Shown here: one piece after another, positions 34,477 through 43,786 of the stretch | Layout: each line of letters opens with the position of its first letter | Position numbering within the stretch: the first letter of the stretch is position 1 | Made by a program: the position numbers and the translations under genes | The notes under the pieces: model-generated | What the model was told of the DNA's origin: nothing | The model's database searches: none | What the model saw: the letters and a program-made list of their open reading frames with translations, nothing else | Source of the DNA: Saxibacter everestensis | GTDB taxonomy: Bacteria > Actinomycetota > Actinomycetes > Actinomycetales > Brevibacteriaceae | DNA: 64,000 nt | Reading direction: 5' to 3' | Assembly: GCF_025787225.1 (NCBI RefSeq) | Contig: NZ_CP090958.1 | Span: forward strand, 3,892,550 to 3,956,549

Positions 34477-36384
34477 TCAGCCTCGCCTGCGCCGGCGAAG
34501 CAGCAGCGGAATCAGGATTGCGGCACCGATCGCCAGCACCAGTACGCCGAGCGCTGGTCCCCAGACCCATGGGGATGTCAGGGCTGTAGTGACCGCGGCC
34601 AGCGGGTCCACCTTCCTGCCGTCATCGCCGGGCGTCGCCTCCGTCTTCTCATACGTCGCACCCGTTTCGATCTCGCCGGGAGTGTCGATGTTGAGCGTGT
34701 AGGGCACCTCGACGCCCTTGTTCGGGTCGCCGTCCTCGTCCTCGATCTGGACGACGAAGTAGTAGTTGCCGTCCAGGTAGTACTGCTGGATGTCCTCGTC
34801 CGGCGATTCGGTGTTCCGGTAGCGCACCGGAACGATGGTGCTGGCCGAGACAACGGAGTAGTCGCCGCTGTTGAGGCTGGCTACGTAACTGCTGTCCTCG
34901 GAGAGTCTCAATTTCTGTCGCAGCGGGTTGGCGATATCGACCTTCGCCGTCGGGCTGCCCTTCGTCTCGCCTCCGGGAGTGGCGGACACAGACAACCGCT
35001 GACCGTAAGTGACCGGAACTGAGTAGAACCTGCGCTCGCCGACGGCTATCCGGTCCGTGAACGTTCCGGGCGTCAGCACCGGGGCGGTATTGAAGCTGTC
35101 GCCACCCTTGACGTCCCTCGGCGCGGCACCAGAACGAGCGGCCGGCGCGACGAACTTTTCGGGTGAGCTGGCCGCAGGCTTTCCGTCGGCCTTGGCCGGA
35201 ATCGGCTCAGTGCCGACGATGAGTTCGATCGGTACCTGGACATCCTTCAAATCGCCGAGTCGGGCAACCAGGATGGTGAACTCGCCAGATTCCCGGTTGC
35301 AGTACTTTTCGTCTGCCGGATCGACGGCAGAATAATTGATCGTCGTTGGCAGCGCTTCGGCCCCGGTGCCGACCTGAAGGTCGTTGTTATTGCGCGTCGT
35401 GCAACTGGCCCCTTCGGAGTCCATCAGTTCGATTTTGGCTCCGAAGTAATCGTTGCTGCCGGACTTCGCCGTCGGTAGCAGCGAGGTGGCCGCAACGTTG
35501 ATCCGCTCGGAACCGTCGAGTCGAATCTTGTAGTGCAGTTCCGAACCTTGCCGGTCTCCCTCCGGTGCCTCGCGGAGCACATCGGTGTACTGACCCGGTT
35601 CGATCAGCGGCGCTTCTGCCGGATCTTCAGTTCCCTCGACGGGGGTTCCGGTCGGCTTGTAGCCTTCGATGCCGCGCTTCGTCTGGGTCTGCAGCTTTTC
35701 GGTCAGCGTCCTGGTGTCGCCGGCGTCGGCATAGCTGCCGCCGGTCGCCTCGGCGATACAGTTCAGCTGTTTGCGCGCGCCGCCTTTCACTTTGAAGCCC
35801 ACCACGTGAACGTTCAGGTCGAAGCCCTTCTCTTTCAGGTCCTTCGCGACATCGCAGGCGTCCGGCGGCGCGCAGGTGTCAATCCCGTCGGAAACCAACA
35901 CGATGGACCGGGCGCCGCTGGTGGGCAGTTCCGCGGCGGCCGCCTTGAGTGCCGCCCCGACTGGCGTGTAGCCCGACGCCTTGATGCCCTCGACCGTCTT
36001 CTTGAGCCTTGCCTTGTCGACAGGTCCCACCTTGGCAAGTGTCTTCACGTCCTTGCAGCCCGCAGCCTTAGCGGAGTCGGCGCTCGACGTCGACGTGCCG
36101 TAGGCGCTCAGTCCGAGCCGCGCATCCGCCGGCACGGAATCGATCAATGACTTCGTCGCGTCCTTAGCCGCGTCCATCCGGGTACCGCTCGAATCGGCAG
36201 CCTTCATCGACCCCGAAGCGTCAAGGACAACCATGGTGGGCACCGAGGTCGTGGCCGCGCTCGAAGGAGTGGCCAGGCCAATGGCGGAGAAGACCGCTCC
36301 GGCGAGCAGCGTCAGCAATAGGGCGGTGGCTTGCCGACGGCGTGCTGTTGGTCTGACGGATCGACGGAATGCTGGGGTGGGCAC
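34477..36384 (-). CDS. Secreted von Willebrand factor A domain protein with C-terminal membrane anchor
   Basis: About 635 residues. A signal peptide (ATALLLTLLAGAVFSAIGLA, then an Ala-rich cleavage region) leads to a VWA domain whose MIDAS motif is VVLDASGSMK, with IVLVSDGIDTC later. A long beta-rich region follows. The C-terminus has a hydrophobic helix (ALGVLVLAIGAAILIPLLL) and an RRRRRG tail, so the protein is anchored with the bulk outside. GTG 36384 follows AGAGG. The function is unknown. It stands alone and faces the riboswitch region. Confidence 0.82.
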   Translation of the reverse strand: MPTPAFRRSVRPTARRRQATALLLTLLAGAVFSAIGLATPSSAATTSVPTMVVLDASGSMKAADSSGTRMDAAKDATKSLIDSVPADARLGLSAYGTSTSSADSAKAAGCKDVKTLAKVGPVDKARLKKTVEGIKASGYTPVGAALKAAAAELPTSGARSIVLVSDGIDTCAPPDACDVAKDLKEKGFDLNVHVVGFKVKGGARKQLNCIAEATGGSYADAGDTRTLTEKLQTQTKRGIEGYKPTGTPVEGTEDPAEAPLIEPGQYTDVLREAPEGDRQGSELHYKIRLDGSERINVAATSLLPTAKSGSNDYFGAKIELMDSEGASCTTRNNNDLQVGTGAEALPTTINYSAVDPADEKYCNRESGEFTILVARLGDLKDVQVPIELIVGTEPIPAKADGKPAASSPEKFVAPAARSGAAPRDVKGGDSFNTAPVLTPGTFTDRIAVGERRFYSVPVTYGQRLSVSATPGGETKGSPTAKVDIANPLRQKLRLSEDSSYVASLNSGDYSVVSASTIVPVRYRNTESPDEDIQQYYLDGNYYFVVQIEDEDGDPNKGVEVPYTLNIDTPGEIETGATYEKTEATPGDDGRKVDPLAAVTTALTSPWVWGPALGVLVLAIGAAILIPLLLRRRRRG

Positions 36385-36605
36385 GGGTACCTCTTTCGGC
36401 GGGGCGGAGATTGCGCGGGCGGAAACCAACCTGCCGCTCGCAGTTGCCATCGTAGAGTCCAGGGTGGTGCGCCGGGGTGATCGTGTCAGGACTGGAACAA
36501 CCCAGAAACGTGCGGGCGGAGCCATGACAGATTCGCCACGTTGCTTACATCGGCGACGTGCTTGTGCCGCCGAAGGTTCATGCCCCTGATAGGCTTGGAA
36601 CTACG
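36385..36605. other. Intergenic region upstream of the VWA gene and TPP riboswitch
   Basis: About 220 bp between the VWA start and the start of the TPP riboswitch. It must hold both divergent promoters. I see no convincing -10/-35 pair and no gene. Confidence 0.5.
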
Positions 36606-36700
36606 ACAGGGGAGCACCACAAGGGTGCTGAGAGTGCGGGCCAATTAAAGCCGCAGACCCTCGAACCTGCACCGGTTAGGACCGGCGAAGGGAGTCGAGT
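36606..36700 (+). promoter_or_regulatory. TPP riboswitch (THI element)
   Basis: The conserved THI-box parts are all present in order: GGGGAGC, GGTGCTGAGAG, a variable arm, then ACCCTCGAACCTG (P4/J region) and CGGTTAGGACCGGCGAAGGGA. The ECF transporter genes start about 30 bp after it. Binding of thiamin pyrophosphate to the nascent mRNA should switch the operon off. The end lies close to the AGGAGG ribosome-binding site, so either termination or translation block is possible. Confidence 0.95.
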
Positions 36701-36732
36701 TCTCGAACCCCTCCTGAACACAGGAGGCTTTG

Positions 36733-37335
36733 ATGTCTGATTCTGTAGCAGTTGCAAAACCACGCCACTCCTGGCGAGTTGTCGACATTGTCGTGGCCGC
36801 CGTTCTCGGCGTCGCCGTCGGCGTGGTGTTCTGGGGCTGGTCGGCCCTCTACCCGGTTATCGGAGTGGCAACCGCAGCCTTCCCGCCGATCGCCGGCCTG
36901 TACGCAGGCGGCTGGCTGATCGCCGGCGTGCTCGGTGGACTGATAATCCGCAAGCCGGGCGCCGCCTTGTTCTGCGAGCTGATCGCGGCGGCGGTGGAGG
37001 GCGTTCTTGGCACGCACTTCGGCATGACGGTGCTGATTTCCGGCTTTGTTCAGGGCGTGGGCGCCGAGCTGGGATTCGCGCTGTTCCGGTACCGGAAGTT
37101 CAACCTGCTGGTGGCCGTGGTCGCCGGTCTGGTCACCGGACTGTTCCTCGGGGTGTCAGAGAACATCCTGTACAACAACCAGTGGGCGTTCGTCTGGCAG
37201 TTGAGCTACGTAGTCGCCGCGATGGTTTCCGGAGTGGTCATCGCCGGGCTGCTGTCCTGGTTCGCTGCCCGGGCGCTGGCGAAGACCGGTGCGCTCTCGG
37301 CCTTCGCATCGGGGCGCAGCGCGAAGGAAATCTGA
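36733..37335 (+). CDS. ykoE: ECF transporter S component, YkoE family (thiamin/HMP uptake)
   Basis: About 200 residues with five to six hydrophobic helices. The YkoE pattern: RVVDIVVAAVLGVAVGVVFW near the start, GGWLIAGVLGGLIIRKPGAA, and AAAVEGVLGT. It binds thiamin precursor (hydroxymethylpyrimidine) or thiamin. AGGAGG precedes ATG 36733. It is the first gene after the TPP riboswitch, which confirms the thiamin link. The ATPase gene follows after 2 bp. Confidence 0.9.
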   Translation: MSDSVAVAKPRHSWRVVDIVVAAVLGVAVGVVFWGWSALYPVIGVATAAFPPIAGLYAGGWLIAGVLGGLIIRKPGAALFCELIAAAVEGVLGTHFGMTVLISGFVQGVGAELGFALFRYRKFNLLVAVVAGLVTGLFLGVSENILYNNQWAFVWQLSYVVAAMVSGVVIAGLLSWFAARALAKTGALSAFASGRSAKEI

Positions 37336-37337
37336 CC

Positions 37338-38855
37338 ATGCCTGCGCAAGTTCGCCCGGCTGCCATCGAGGCCCGTGACTGGGGCTGGCGGCATGCCGGC
37401 CGTAAGGCATTTGCCGTGCGCAACCTGGATCTTTCGGTCGCGCCCGGTGAACGCGTGCTGCTGCTTGGTTCGTCCGGTGCGGGAAAGTCAACCCTTCTGC
37501 ACGCCCTTGCCGGCGTGCTGCCGGATGACACCGGTTATGCCGAGGGCTCCCTGCTGGTGGACGGCAAGCCGCCGCAGCACAACCGGGGAGGCAGCGGCCT
37601 GGTGCTGCAGGACCCGGAAAGCCAGGTAATCCTGGCACGAGTCGGGGACGATATCGCCTTCGGCCTGGAGAACCTGTGCGTCCCGCCGGACCAGATCTGG
37701 CCCCGGGTGGATGCCGCTCGCCACGCCGTCGGTCTCGACGTGCGGCGTGACCACCCGACGGCCCTGCTTTCGGGTGGGCAGAAGCAGCGCCTTGCGCTGG
37801 CTGGCGTTATTGCGATGAGGCCCGGGCTTATCGTCCTCGACGAACCGACCGCCAACCTCGACCCGGCTGGCGTCACCGAGGTCCGGGATGCCGTCATCCG
37901 GGTCGCGGATGCAACCGGCGCGACTCTGATCGTTGTCGAGCACCGGGTCGCGGTGTGGGCCGCGGCAGTAGACCGGGTTGCGGTTCTCGGCGCAGGCGGC
38001 GGCCTGATTGCTGACGGCAGCCCGGACGTGCTGCACGAACCGGCGCTCCGGCAGGAACTCAGTGGCGCAGGCGTCTGGCTGCCCGGTGTGGCGCCGGGTA
38101 TCCCGCAGGCCCGGGCGCGGCAGCGCTCCCGTCCCACTTCGGCTACCGGACGTGCTGCCGAGGCCGTTCTGCTTGAGGCCAGCGGGCTGTCGGTCTCCCG
38201 CAGCAAGCGCGGAATGCCGGCCGCCAGTGGGATTGACGTGACCATCAGTCAGGCACGGGCGCTCGGCATCGTCGGGGTGAACGGATCCGGGAAGTCGACT
38301 CTGGCGTTGACGCTTGCCGGGCTGATTCCGGCCCGGTCCGGATCACTGCGTGCCAGTGCCGCCCTTGCTCGCGGTGTCGCGGAGAACCCGATCCGATGGA
38401 CGTCGAAACAGCTCGTCACCCGTTGTGGCACTGTGTTTCAGGAACCTGAGCACCAGTTCCTTACCTCCCGGGTTTTCGACGAGTTGGCCTATGGCCCACG
38501 ACGGATCGAACTGCCCGAGGTCGAGGTGCGCGCGCGGGTCGACGGCCTGCTCGACCGGCTGCGGCTGAGCCGACTGGCCGAAGCCAATCCGTTCACGCTG
38601 TCCGGTGGCGAGAAGCGGCGCCTCTCCGTAGCGACCATGCTTGCGACCAGGCCACAGGTTCTCATTCTCGATGAGCCGACCTTCGGACAGGATGCCAATA
38701 CCTGGGCTCAGCTCGTCGAGCTGATGGCCGAACAGCTGAATGCCGGAACGTCGGTCGTTGCGGTAACGCACGACGAACCATTTCTCGATGCGCTGGCCGA
38801 TGAGCGGCTGCGGCTGGGCGCCGCGTTCAGCGAATCAGCGGCGGCGCACCGATGA
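37338..38855 (+). CDS. ykoD: ECF transporter ATPase with two ABC domains (YkoD type)
   Basis: About 505 residues, two ABC domains in one chain. The first has Walker A GSSGAGKST and signature LLSGGQKQRLA; the second has Walker A GVNGSGKST and signature TLSGGEKRRLSV. Walker B runs VLDEPTANLD and ILDEPTFGQD are both intact. ATG 37338 follows the S-component stop by 2 bp; the frame is open upstream but lies inside that gene. It drives the riboswitch-controlled vitamin transporter. Confidence 0.9.
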   Translation: MPAQVRPAAIEARDWGWRHAGRKAFAVRNLDLSVAPGERVLLLGSSGAGKSTLLHALAGVLPDDTGYAEGSLLVDGKPPQHNRGGSGLVLQDPESQVILARVGDDIAFGLENLCVPPDQIWPRVDAARHAVGLDVRRDHPTALLSGGQKQRLALAGVIAMRPGLIVLDEPTANLDPAGVTEVRDAVIRVADATGATLIVVEHRVAVWAAAVDRVAVLGAGGGLIADGSPDVLHEPALRQELSGAGVWLPGVAPGIPQARARQRSRPTSATGRAAEAVLLEASGLSVSRSKRGMPAASGIDVTISQARALGIVGVNGSGKSTLALTLAGLIPARSGSLRASAALARGVAENPIRWTSKQLVTRCGTVFQEPEHQFLTSRVFDELAYGPRRIELPEVEVRARVDGLLDRLRLSRLAEANPFTLSGGEKRRLSVATMLATRPQVLILDEPTFGQDANTWAQLVELMAEQLNAGTSVVAVTHDEPFLDALADERLRLGAAFSESAAAHR

Positions 38856-39649
38856 GCGCCGGCCTGCTCGCTCCGCAGTTGCGCCGGACTCCGATCTCCG
38901 CGGCGAATCCGGTGTCGAAACTGATCGCTGCCTTCATAATCACGATTGCGATCGTGCTCAGTGTGGACATCGTGTCCGCTGGCGTTGCGCTGATCCTGGA
39001 ACTCGCCCTGCTGCCGATCAGCGGTCTGGCGCTTGGCCCGCTGGCTCGGCGACTCTGGCCAATCCCGATCGCCGCCGTGGTTGCGGGTTATGGCACGGCA
39101 CTGCTGGCGGAGGATTCCGGTGCGATGCTGTTTCAGCTGGGGCCGATCTCCTTCTCCGAAGGTTCACTGCTCGCCGGTGTCGCGATCACTCTGCGCGCGC
39201 TGGCGATCGCATTGCCCGGGATAATCCTGATGGCCACAACCGATCCGACGGACCTGGCGGATGGACTTGCGCAGCGGCTGAAGCTTCCCGCTCGTTTCGT
39301 GCTGGGGGCGCTAGCCGGATTCCGGCTGATGGGTCTCCTGGTTGAGGAGTGGCAGTCACTCGGGCTCGCCCGGAGGGCTCGGGGCATCGAATCCGGCCGG
39401 AACATTTTCGCCCGGCTGAAGGGCTTCCTCGGCCAGGCCTTTGGGCTGCTGGTGCAGGCAATTCGCCGGGCCACCCGGCTGTCCGTAGCGATGGAGGGCC
39501 GCGGTTTCGGCGGCGATCGGCGAACCTGGGCGCGGGAATCCCGGTTCACCTCACGTGATTTCTGGCTGATTCTCGGCGCGATCCTGCTGGCCGGGATCAG
39601 CATTGCGGCCGCCGTGTTGCTCGGCAGCTGGAACTTCATCGGGAGTTAA
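38852..39649 (+). CDS. ykoC: ECF transporter T component (YkoC/CbiQ type)
   Basis: A 265-residue membrane protein with five to six hydrophobic helices. The ATPase-contact motifs LARRARGIESGRN and AVAMEGRGFGG (a T-component pair of Ala-Arg-Gly type) are seen. ATG 38852 overlaps the ATPase stop. It completes the S-AA-T transporter. A 12-bp hairpin follows the stop. Confidence 0.9.
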   Translation: MSAGLLAPQLRRTPISAANPVSKLIAAFIITIAIVLSVDIVSAGVALILELALLPISGLALGPLARRLWPIPIAAVVAGYGTALLAEDSGAMLFQLGPISFSEGSLLAGVAITLRALAIALPGIILMATTDPTDLADGLAQRLKLPARFVLGALAGFRLMGLLVEEWQSLGLARRARGIESGRNIFARLKGFLGQAFGLLVQAIRRATRLSVAMEGRGFGGDRRTWARESRFTSRDFWLILGAILLAGISIAAAVLLGSWNFIGS

Positions 39650-39652
39650 GGC

Positions 39653-39689
39653 CAGGATGCGCGGCGACTGGCTGCCACCGCGCATCCTG
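39653..39689. terminator. Terminator hairpin between convergent operons
   Basis: A perfect 12-bp stem (39653-39664 with 39678-39689) and a 13-nt loop lie between the ECF operon stop and the CopC gene stop. It can act in both directions. Confidence 0.75.
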
Positions 39690-39700
39690 ATGGTCACCAG

Positions 39701-40327
39701 CTAGCGCTTGCGCCGGCTGATCGCGATGATTCCGATCGCGATGACGACGGCTACTATCGCCGCGACCGTTATCGCCAGGCTGGCTGAGCCAGTCTCGTTA
39801 TCGGCATCGGCGGACGGCGTCCCCTCGTTCTGCGCGTCAGCAGACTCAGCGTCTGCCGACTGAGAGGTGCCGGCAGAACTGCTCGGCTCGGCAGCTCCGT
39901 CGAGCGGTAGGTAGCTGGCGGCCTGTTCCGCAACGAACCCGAAGGAACCAGAGATTGGATGGCCGTCCGCAGAAGTCACCCGCCAGGTGACGGAGTAATC
40001 GCCCGCGGGGAGCTCACCGCCCAGTCGCACCGAGACTTCACCGTCGACTAGCTCCGGCTTCGATACCGGGAGCCGTCCAGCTGGTCCCTCGACATCAATC
40101 GTCGTTCCCATCGATACGGCCGCCTGGTCGAAGGACAGCTTGATCCGGTCCGGAACCGTGGTAACCGTGGACCGATCCTCCGGGTTTGTCGACTCCAGTA
40201 CATTGTGTGCACTTGCCGCCCCGCCAATCAGGCTGAAACTCAGCGCGAGCAGGGCGACCAGTACGACTGCGGCATACCGGACGTTTGCAGGCCGGCCACG
40301 CCGGGCATGCCCGGCTGTGACGCGCAT
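39701..40327 (-). CDS. copC: CopC-domain protein with C-terminal membrane helix
   Basis: A 208-residue exported protein. A signal peptide (VVLVALLALSFSLIGGAASA) leads to AHNVLESTNPEDRSTVTTVP, where the first mature His is a copper ligand in CopC. SADGHPISGSFGF is the other conserved CopC segment. A Ser/Glu-rich linker and a membrane helix (LAITVAAIVAVVIAIGIIAI) with an RRKR end follow. Probably binds copper outside the membrane. ATG 40327 overlaps the YcnI gene stop (ATGA), so the two are coupled. Confidence 0.88.
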   Translation of the reverse strand: MRVTAGHARRGRPANVRYAAVVLVALLALSFSLIGGAASAHNVLESTNPEDRSTVTTVPDRIKLSFDQAAVSMGTTIDVEGPAGRLPVSKPELVDGEVSVRLGGELPAGDYSVTWRVTSADGHPISGSFGFVAEQAASYLPLDGAAEPSSSAGTSQSADAESADAQNEGTPSADADNETGSASLAITVAAIVAVVIAIGIIAISRRKR

Positions 40328-41025
40328 CAGGCTGCCTTGCCACGACGCCCGAGCAGCGCGATTGCGACGGCGATGATTCCAACCGCCAGGCCGAGGCTGC
40401 CCAGCCAGCGGGCCATGACATCGTCAGGTTCGGTTGCGGTATCTGCAGAGCCGGCCGCCTTATCCGCCGGGTCGTGATGCCCTTCGGACTCGGCCGCAGT
40501 GACCTGGAAAGCAGGAGCCGGGAGTTCGGGTTCCGAGCCATCCTTCTTTGTCCGCTCGGACCAGCTGACCACCTCACCATCGGAGTAGGTCTGTTCGGCC
40601 GGCAGAGTAAGCGTCAAGCCCTCCTTGGGCAGCGGCCCGGCGGAGATCGGGAATGTCTGATACTGCCCGGGAGCTATCTGAGTCCCCTTGTCCGCGGTCC
40701 AGGTCACCGAAAGCGGTGCCTTGGTGATCGTGGCGCCATCCACCTCGATCGGCTTGGGCAGCTCGCCTTCGGTCACCTTGGCGGTCCAGCCTGGCACCGG
40801 CTTGGTCGAGACACTGGTCAGTGGGGTCGCGGTCGGCAGCGTGACCTTGACCCGCACGGTGCCTGCGGTGTCCGATTCATTGGGTACCCGGAACGCGAGT
40901 TCCGAGTAGCTGTCGGCGGCGGTGGAATCGGGTATCACCCGGACGTGGGCGGAGGCAGCAGCGGCCGGTAGAACTACGAGGGCAGCCACGGCAGCGGCAG
41001 TGGAAATGCGTCGAATTGTATTCAT
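40327..41025 (-). CDS. ycnI: YcnI-family (DUF1775) copper-related exported protein
   Basis: About 232 residues. The signal peptide ends AAAASA, and the mature protein starts with the AHVRVIPDSTAADSYSELAFRV run of YcnI (N-terminal His as copper ligand). FRVPNES, PLTSVSTKPVPGW and ITWTADKG-like strands follow, then a linker and a membrane helix. ATG 41025 follows AGGAAA. In Bacillus, YcnI lies with a copper importer gene; here it goes with CopC and a His-rich membrane protein. Confidence 0.87.
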   Translation of the reverse strand: MNTIRRISTAAAVAALVVLPAAAASAHVRVIPDSTAADSYSELAFRVPNESDTAGTVRVKVTLPTATPLTSVSTKPVPGWTAKVTEGELPKPIEVDGATITKAPLSVTWTADKGTQIAPGQYQTFPISAGPLPKEGLTLTLPAEQTYSDGEVVSWSERTKKDGSEPELPAPAFQVTAAESEGHHDPADKAAGSADTATEPDDVMARWLGSLGLAVGIIAVAIALLGRRGKAA

Positions 41026-41098
41026 GGGTTTCCTGACATAAGAGAAATCTGGCATGCCGAACTCGGCCGTTCACGACGGCTCGGTTCGGTGAATCGGT

Positions 41099-41779
41099 TT
41101 AGGCAGCCAGCCCAGGCGGCGGACCGCGATGCGGAGATGTCAGGAGGTGCACCACGTCGATAACGCGGAATTCAGGTTCCGGGAAGCGGGCGGCGGGGGT
41201 GATCGGCGTCGGCTGGGTAGCGCCGTCCAGCGCCGGAAGATCGGTGATCAGCCACAACCACAGCCGCCAGAGCGTGCGCTCGCCGGATCCCAGCGCGAGG
41301 GCGGCGAGAAGCGTCGCGGCCCCGTGCATCAAGAACATCGAAAGGGAAAGGTCCGCCGTGTGACCGGACGAGGTGGCGTCACCGCAGCTGGAAATCAGCT
41401 CGACGGCGCTTGCCGGCGCACCACCGGCTGTACTGAGACCGGCCAGGGCGTGGCCTGCGGCGTGATGACCTGCATCGTGACCAGCGCCCTGACCAGCGGC
41501 GCCAAGCGGGCCGGCGCAGTGCACCGGTGCCATCATCAACCCGTGGTGCAGCGCGAACTGGCCAGCTGCGAGCAGTCCGGCCAGCGGGATGAAACCGAGG
41601 CGCCACCGGGTGACCAGGATCGTCGCCCACAAGGTCAGCACGCCGAGCGAAATTGCCAGCCATGCCGGGGGCAACTGGCCGCCGGCCACCGCGTGGGCAG
41701 AAGTTGCCAACACGATGATGACCAGCGCCAGGGCCGCGGCGCGGAGGAAGCGCAGCAGACTCGTTCGAGGTGGTTTCAT
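41099..41779 (-). CDS. His-rich membrane protein of the copper group, unknown function
   Basis: About 226 residues with four to five hydrophobic helices. The loop between helices three and four is rich in His, Met, Cys and Gly (HHGLMMAPVHCAG, then GHDAGHHAAGHAL), a copper-binding type composition. It lies 73 bp upstream of ycnI on the same strand. I do not recognise the family. The start is taken at ATG 41779 (MKPPRTSLLR); an upstream start at 41848 would add a 23-residue polar tail. Confidence 0.65.
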   Translation of the reverse strand: MKPPRTSLLRFLRAAALALVIIVLATSAHAVAGGQLPPAWLAISLGVLTLWATILVTRWRLGFIPLAGLLAAGQFALHHGLMMAPVHCAGPLGAAGQGAGHDAGHHAAGHALAGLSTAGGAPASAVELISSCGDATSSGHTADLSLSMFLMHGAATLLAALALGSGERTLWRLWLWLITDLPALDGATQPTPITPAARFPEPEFRVIDVVHLLTSPHRGPPPGLAA

Positions 41780-41866
41780 CAGTGGTAGCGGATTCGTCTC
41801 GTTAGCGCAGCAGCTGCGACGTTGGTTCGAGCTGTGTCGTTGGCGCAAGCGGTGTGATTGAAACAG

Positions 41867-42721
41867 TCACTGAAGCAACAGGGCCTTGATCTCGGCCTGC
41901 AGCTTCGGGTCGGCCGGGAGCGCCCTTCCATCGAGCGAATTGATCGCGGCCAGCAGCCGCACCGACGAGCACAGCCAGGCGCCATCCGCAGTCACAATAT
42001 CCTGGACCGACAGATCCTTGTAGCCGCAGGTCCAGCCGGCGTCGGACGCGGCGCGGAACAGTTCTCGCTGCATCGTGCCGAACAGAATCCCACTGCTCGG
42101 TTCCGGGGTGAGGAGTTCACGCCCGCGGGCAATGACGACGGTCGATGTCGGGCCCTCCAGCACCACGCCGTCGGAGGTGGTGAAGACAACGTCGTGCTTG
42201 TCGTGCTGGCGCGCATAGCGCAGCGCGGCCATGTTCACCGCGTAGGAGAGTGTCTTGGCGCCGAGCAGTAGCCAGGGGGCCCGTTCGGCTGTGCCGCTGG
42301 CGAAACCTCGGTCGAGGGCGAGCACATCAATGCCGTTGCTGCGTTCGGCCAGCACGGCCGCAGACGGGGTCGAGGCGAGTGCCCAACCGGTCGGCGAGTT
42401 CGCGCCGTCCGGGCCGCGGCTGAGGGTGAACCGGACGGCGATCTCGTCTGCGTCGCCATGGTTGTCGATGACCGCCCCGATGGCTGAACGCCACAGCTGC
42501 GGGTCCGGTGCCGGAAGGTCGAGCATCCTGGCCGAATTCGCGAACCGGCTCAGGTGTGCTTCGAGCGCACGGGAGACGCCATTGCGATGCAAAAGCGTTT
42601 CGAAGATGCCGTCGCCACGGACCGCGGCCAGGTCATCGACTCGAAGGTGCGGGGCACCGGGGTCGGCTGCTTCGAAACTGCCTGTGACGGGATCGACCAG
42701 GACGAGTGCTGGACTGGGCAT
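41867..42721 (-). CDS. pabC: Aminodeoxychorismate lyase (class IV aminotransferase fold)
   Basis: A 284-residue PLP enzyme of fold type IV. GDGIFETLLHRNGV near the start, the PLP Lys in LLGAKTLSYAVNMAALRYAR, and VVLEGPTSTVVIARG are family marks. PabC releases 4-aminobenzoate and pyruvate for folate synthesis. No pabA or pabB gene is near, so a branched-chain or D-amino-acid aminotransferase of the same fold remains possible. ATG 42721 is used. Confidence 0.75.
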   Translation of the reverse strand: MPSPALVLVDPVTGSFEAADPGAPHLRVDDLAAVRGDGIFETLLHRNGVSRALEAHLSRFANSARMLDLPAPDPQLWRSAIGAVIDNHGDADEIAVRFTLSRGPDGANSPTGWALASTPSAAVLAERSNGIDVLALDRGFASGTAERAPWLLLGAKTLSYAVNMAALRYARQHDKHDVVFTTSDGVVLEGPTSTVVIARGRELLTPEPSSGILFGTMQRELFRAASDAGWTCGYKDLSVQDIVTADGAWLCSSVRLLAAINSLDGRALPADPKLQAEIKALLLQ

Positions 42722-42928
42722 GGTTCAAGGGTATCCGTGGCCCCGAAATACTGCACGGCCGCGGTGCTAGCATGGCACCGATAGCGTCTAGGGTTCCGCG
42801 TTCTAAGAAACGGGCTGGTCCGAGCGACGCCACTGTTGTTGCGAAGATCGCAGGCAGTCATCTGACGGGAAAAAAGCCTGGAGGATCCTTCGCTACCCCT
42901 GCCCCGGGGGTATGCAGATTAGGGTCTG

Positions 42929-43786
42929 GTGTCTACTCTCGCTCTTCTTCTTGTCCTCGGCGGTGCCTTTGCCCACGCCACCTGGAATCTCGCCGCCAAG
43001 GGAGGCGCGTCAAGCGGGCCGCCTTTTGTCTGGGTTTGCAGCCTCGTGTCGGTCATCGTCCTGGCGCCATTCGCCGTTTTTACGCTTGCCACTACCGACG
43101 TCCTCTGGGGCCCGATGCTGCTGGGCGGTGGCATAAGCGGAATTCTGCACGCCGGCTACTTTCTGCTGCTGCAGCGTGGCTATCTCGCCGGTGACATCTC
43201 CCTTGTCTACCCGATGGCCCGGGGGAGTGGCCCACTGCTGTCCGTGATCTTCGCGGTGGTGTTGTTCGGTGAGCGCCCGAGCCTGCTGGCATTGCTCGGC
43301 GCCGCGGCGGTTATCGCGGGTGTCGCCGTGATAGGGCTCGCGGGCGCTCGGCTACAGCGAATCAACAAGCCGGCAATCGGCTTCGGACTCGCCACCGGGG
43401 TGATAATCGCCGGCTATACCCTATGGGACGCGTTCGCTGTCACCGAGCTTGCCGCTTCGCCCATCGTGCTGAGCTGGCTGTCATCCGTCGTCGAGGTGAT
43501 GGTGATTTCGCCGCTGCTCGCCGGGAAGTGGGACGAGGTACGTGCGGTCTGGGCCGGGAGTCGGCGACAGGCCATGATCGTTGGAATCGGTTCGCCGGTC
43601 GCCTACATCCTCGTGCTGTTCGCCATGCAGATCGCACCTGTATCGCTGGTAGCGCCTGGCCGCGAGTTCAGCGTCGTGCTGGTGAGCCTCGCCGGTTGGC
43701 TCTGGCTGAAGGAGCCGCATCCGCAAAAGCGGCTGGCCGGAGCCGTTGTGGTGCTGTGCGGCGTGATTCTGATCGCCTTCGGCTAG
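42929..43786 (+). CDS. EamA/DMT-family transporter
   Basis: A 285-residue protein with ten hydrophobic helices in two EamA repeats. GGAFAHATWNLAAKGGASS, YPMARGSGPLLSV and GPHLKEPHPQKRLAGA-like ends are typical. It probably exports a small metabolite. GTG 42929 follows TAGGG. The last four codons and stop lie in the first copy of a 32-bp tandem repeat. Confidence 0.82.
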   Translation: MSTLALLLVLGGAFAHATWNLAAKGGASSGPPFVWVCSLVSVIVLAPFAVFTLATTDVLWGPMLLGGGISGILHAGYFLLLQRGYLAGDISLVYPMARGSGPLLSVIFAVVLFGERPSLLALLGAAAVIAGVAVIGLAGARLQRINKPAIGFGLATGVIIAGYTLWDAFAVTELAASPIVLSWLSSVVEVMVISPLLAGKWDEVRAVWAGSRRQAMIVGIGSPVAYILVLFAMQIAPVSLVAPGREFSVVLVSLAGWLWLKEPHPQKRLAGAVVVLCGVILIAFG

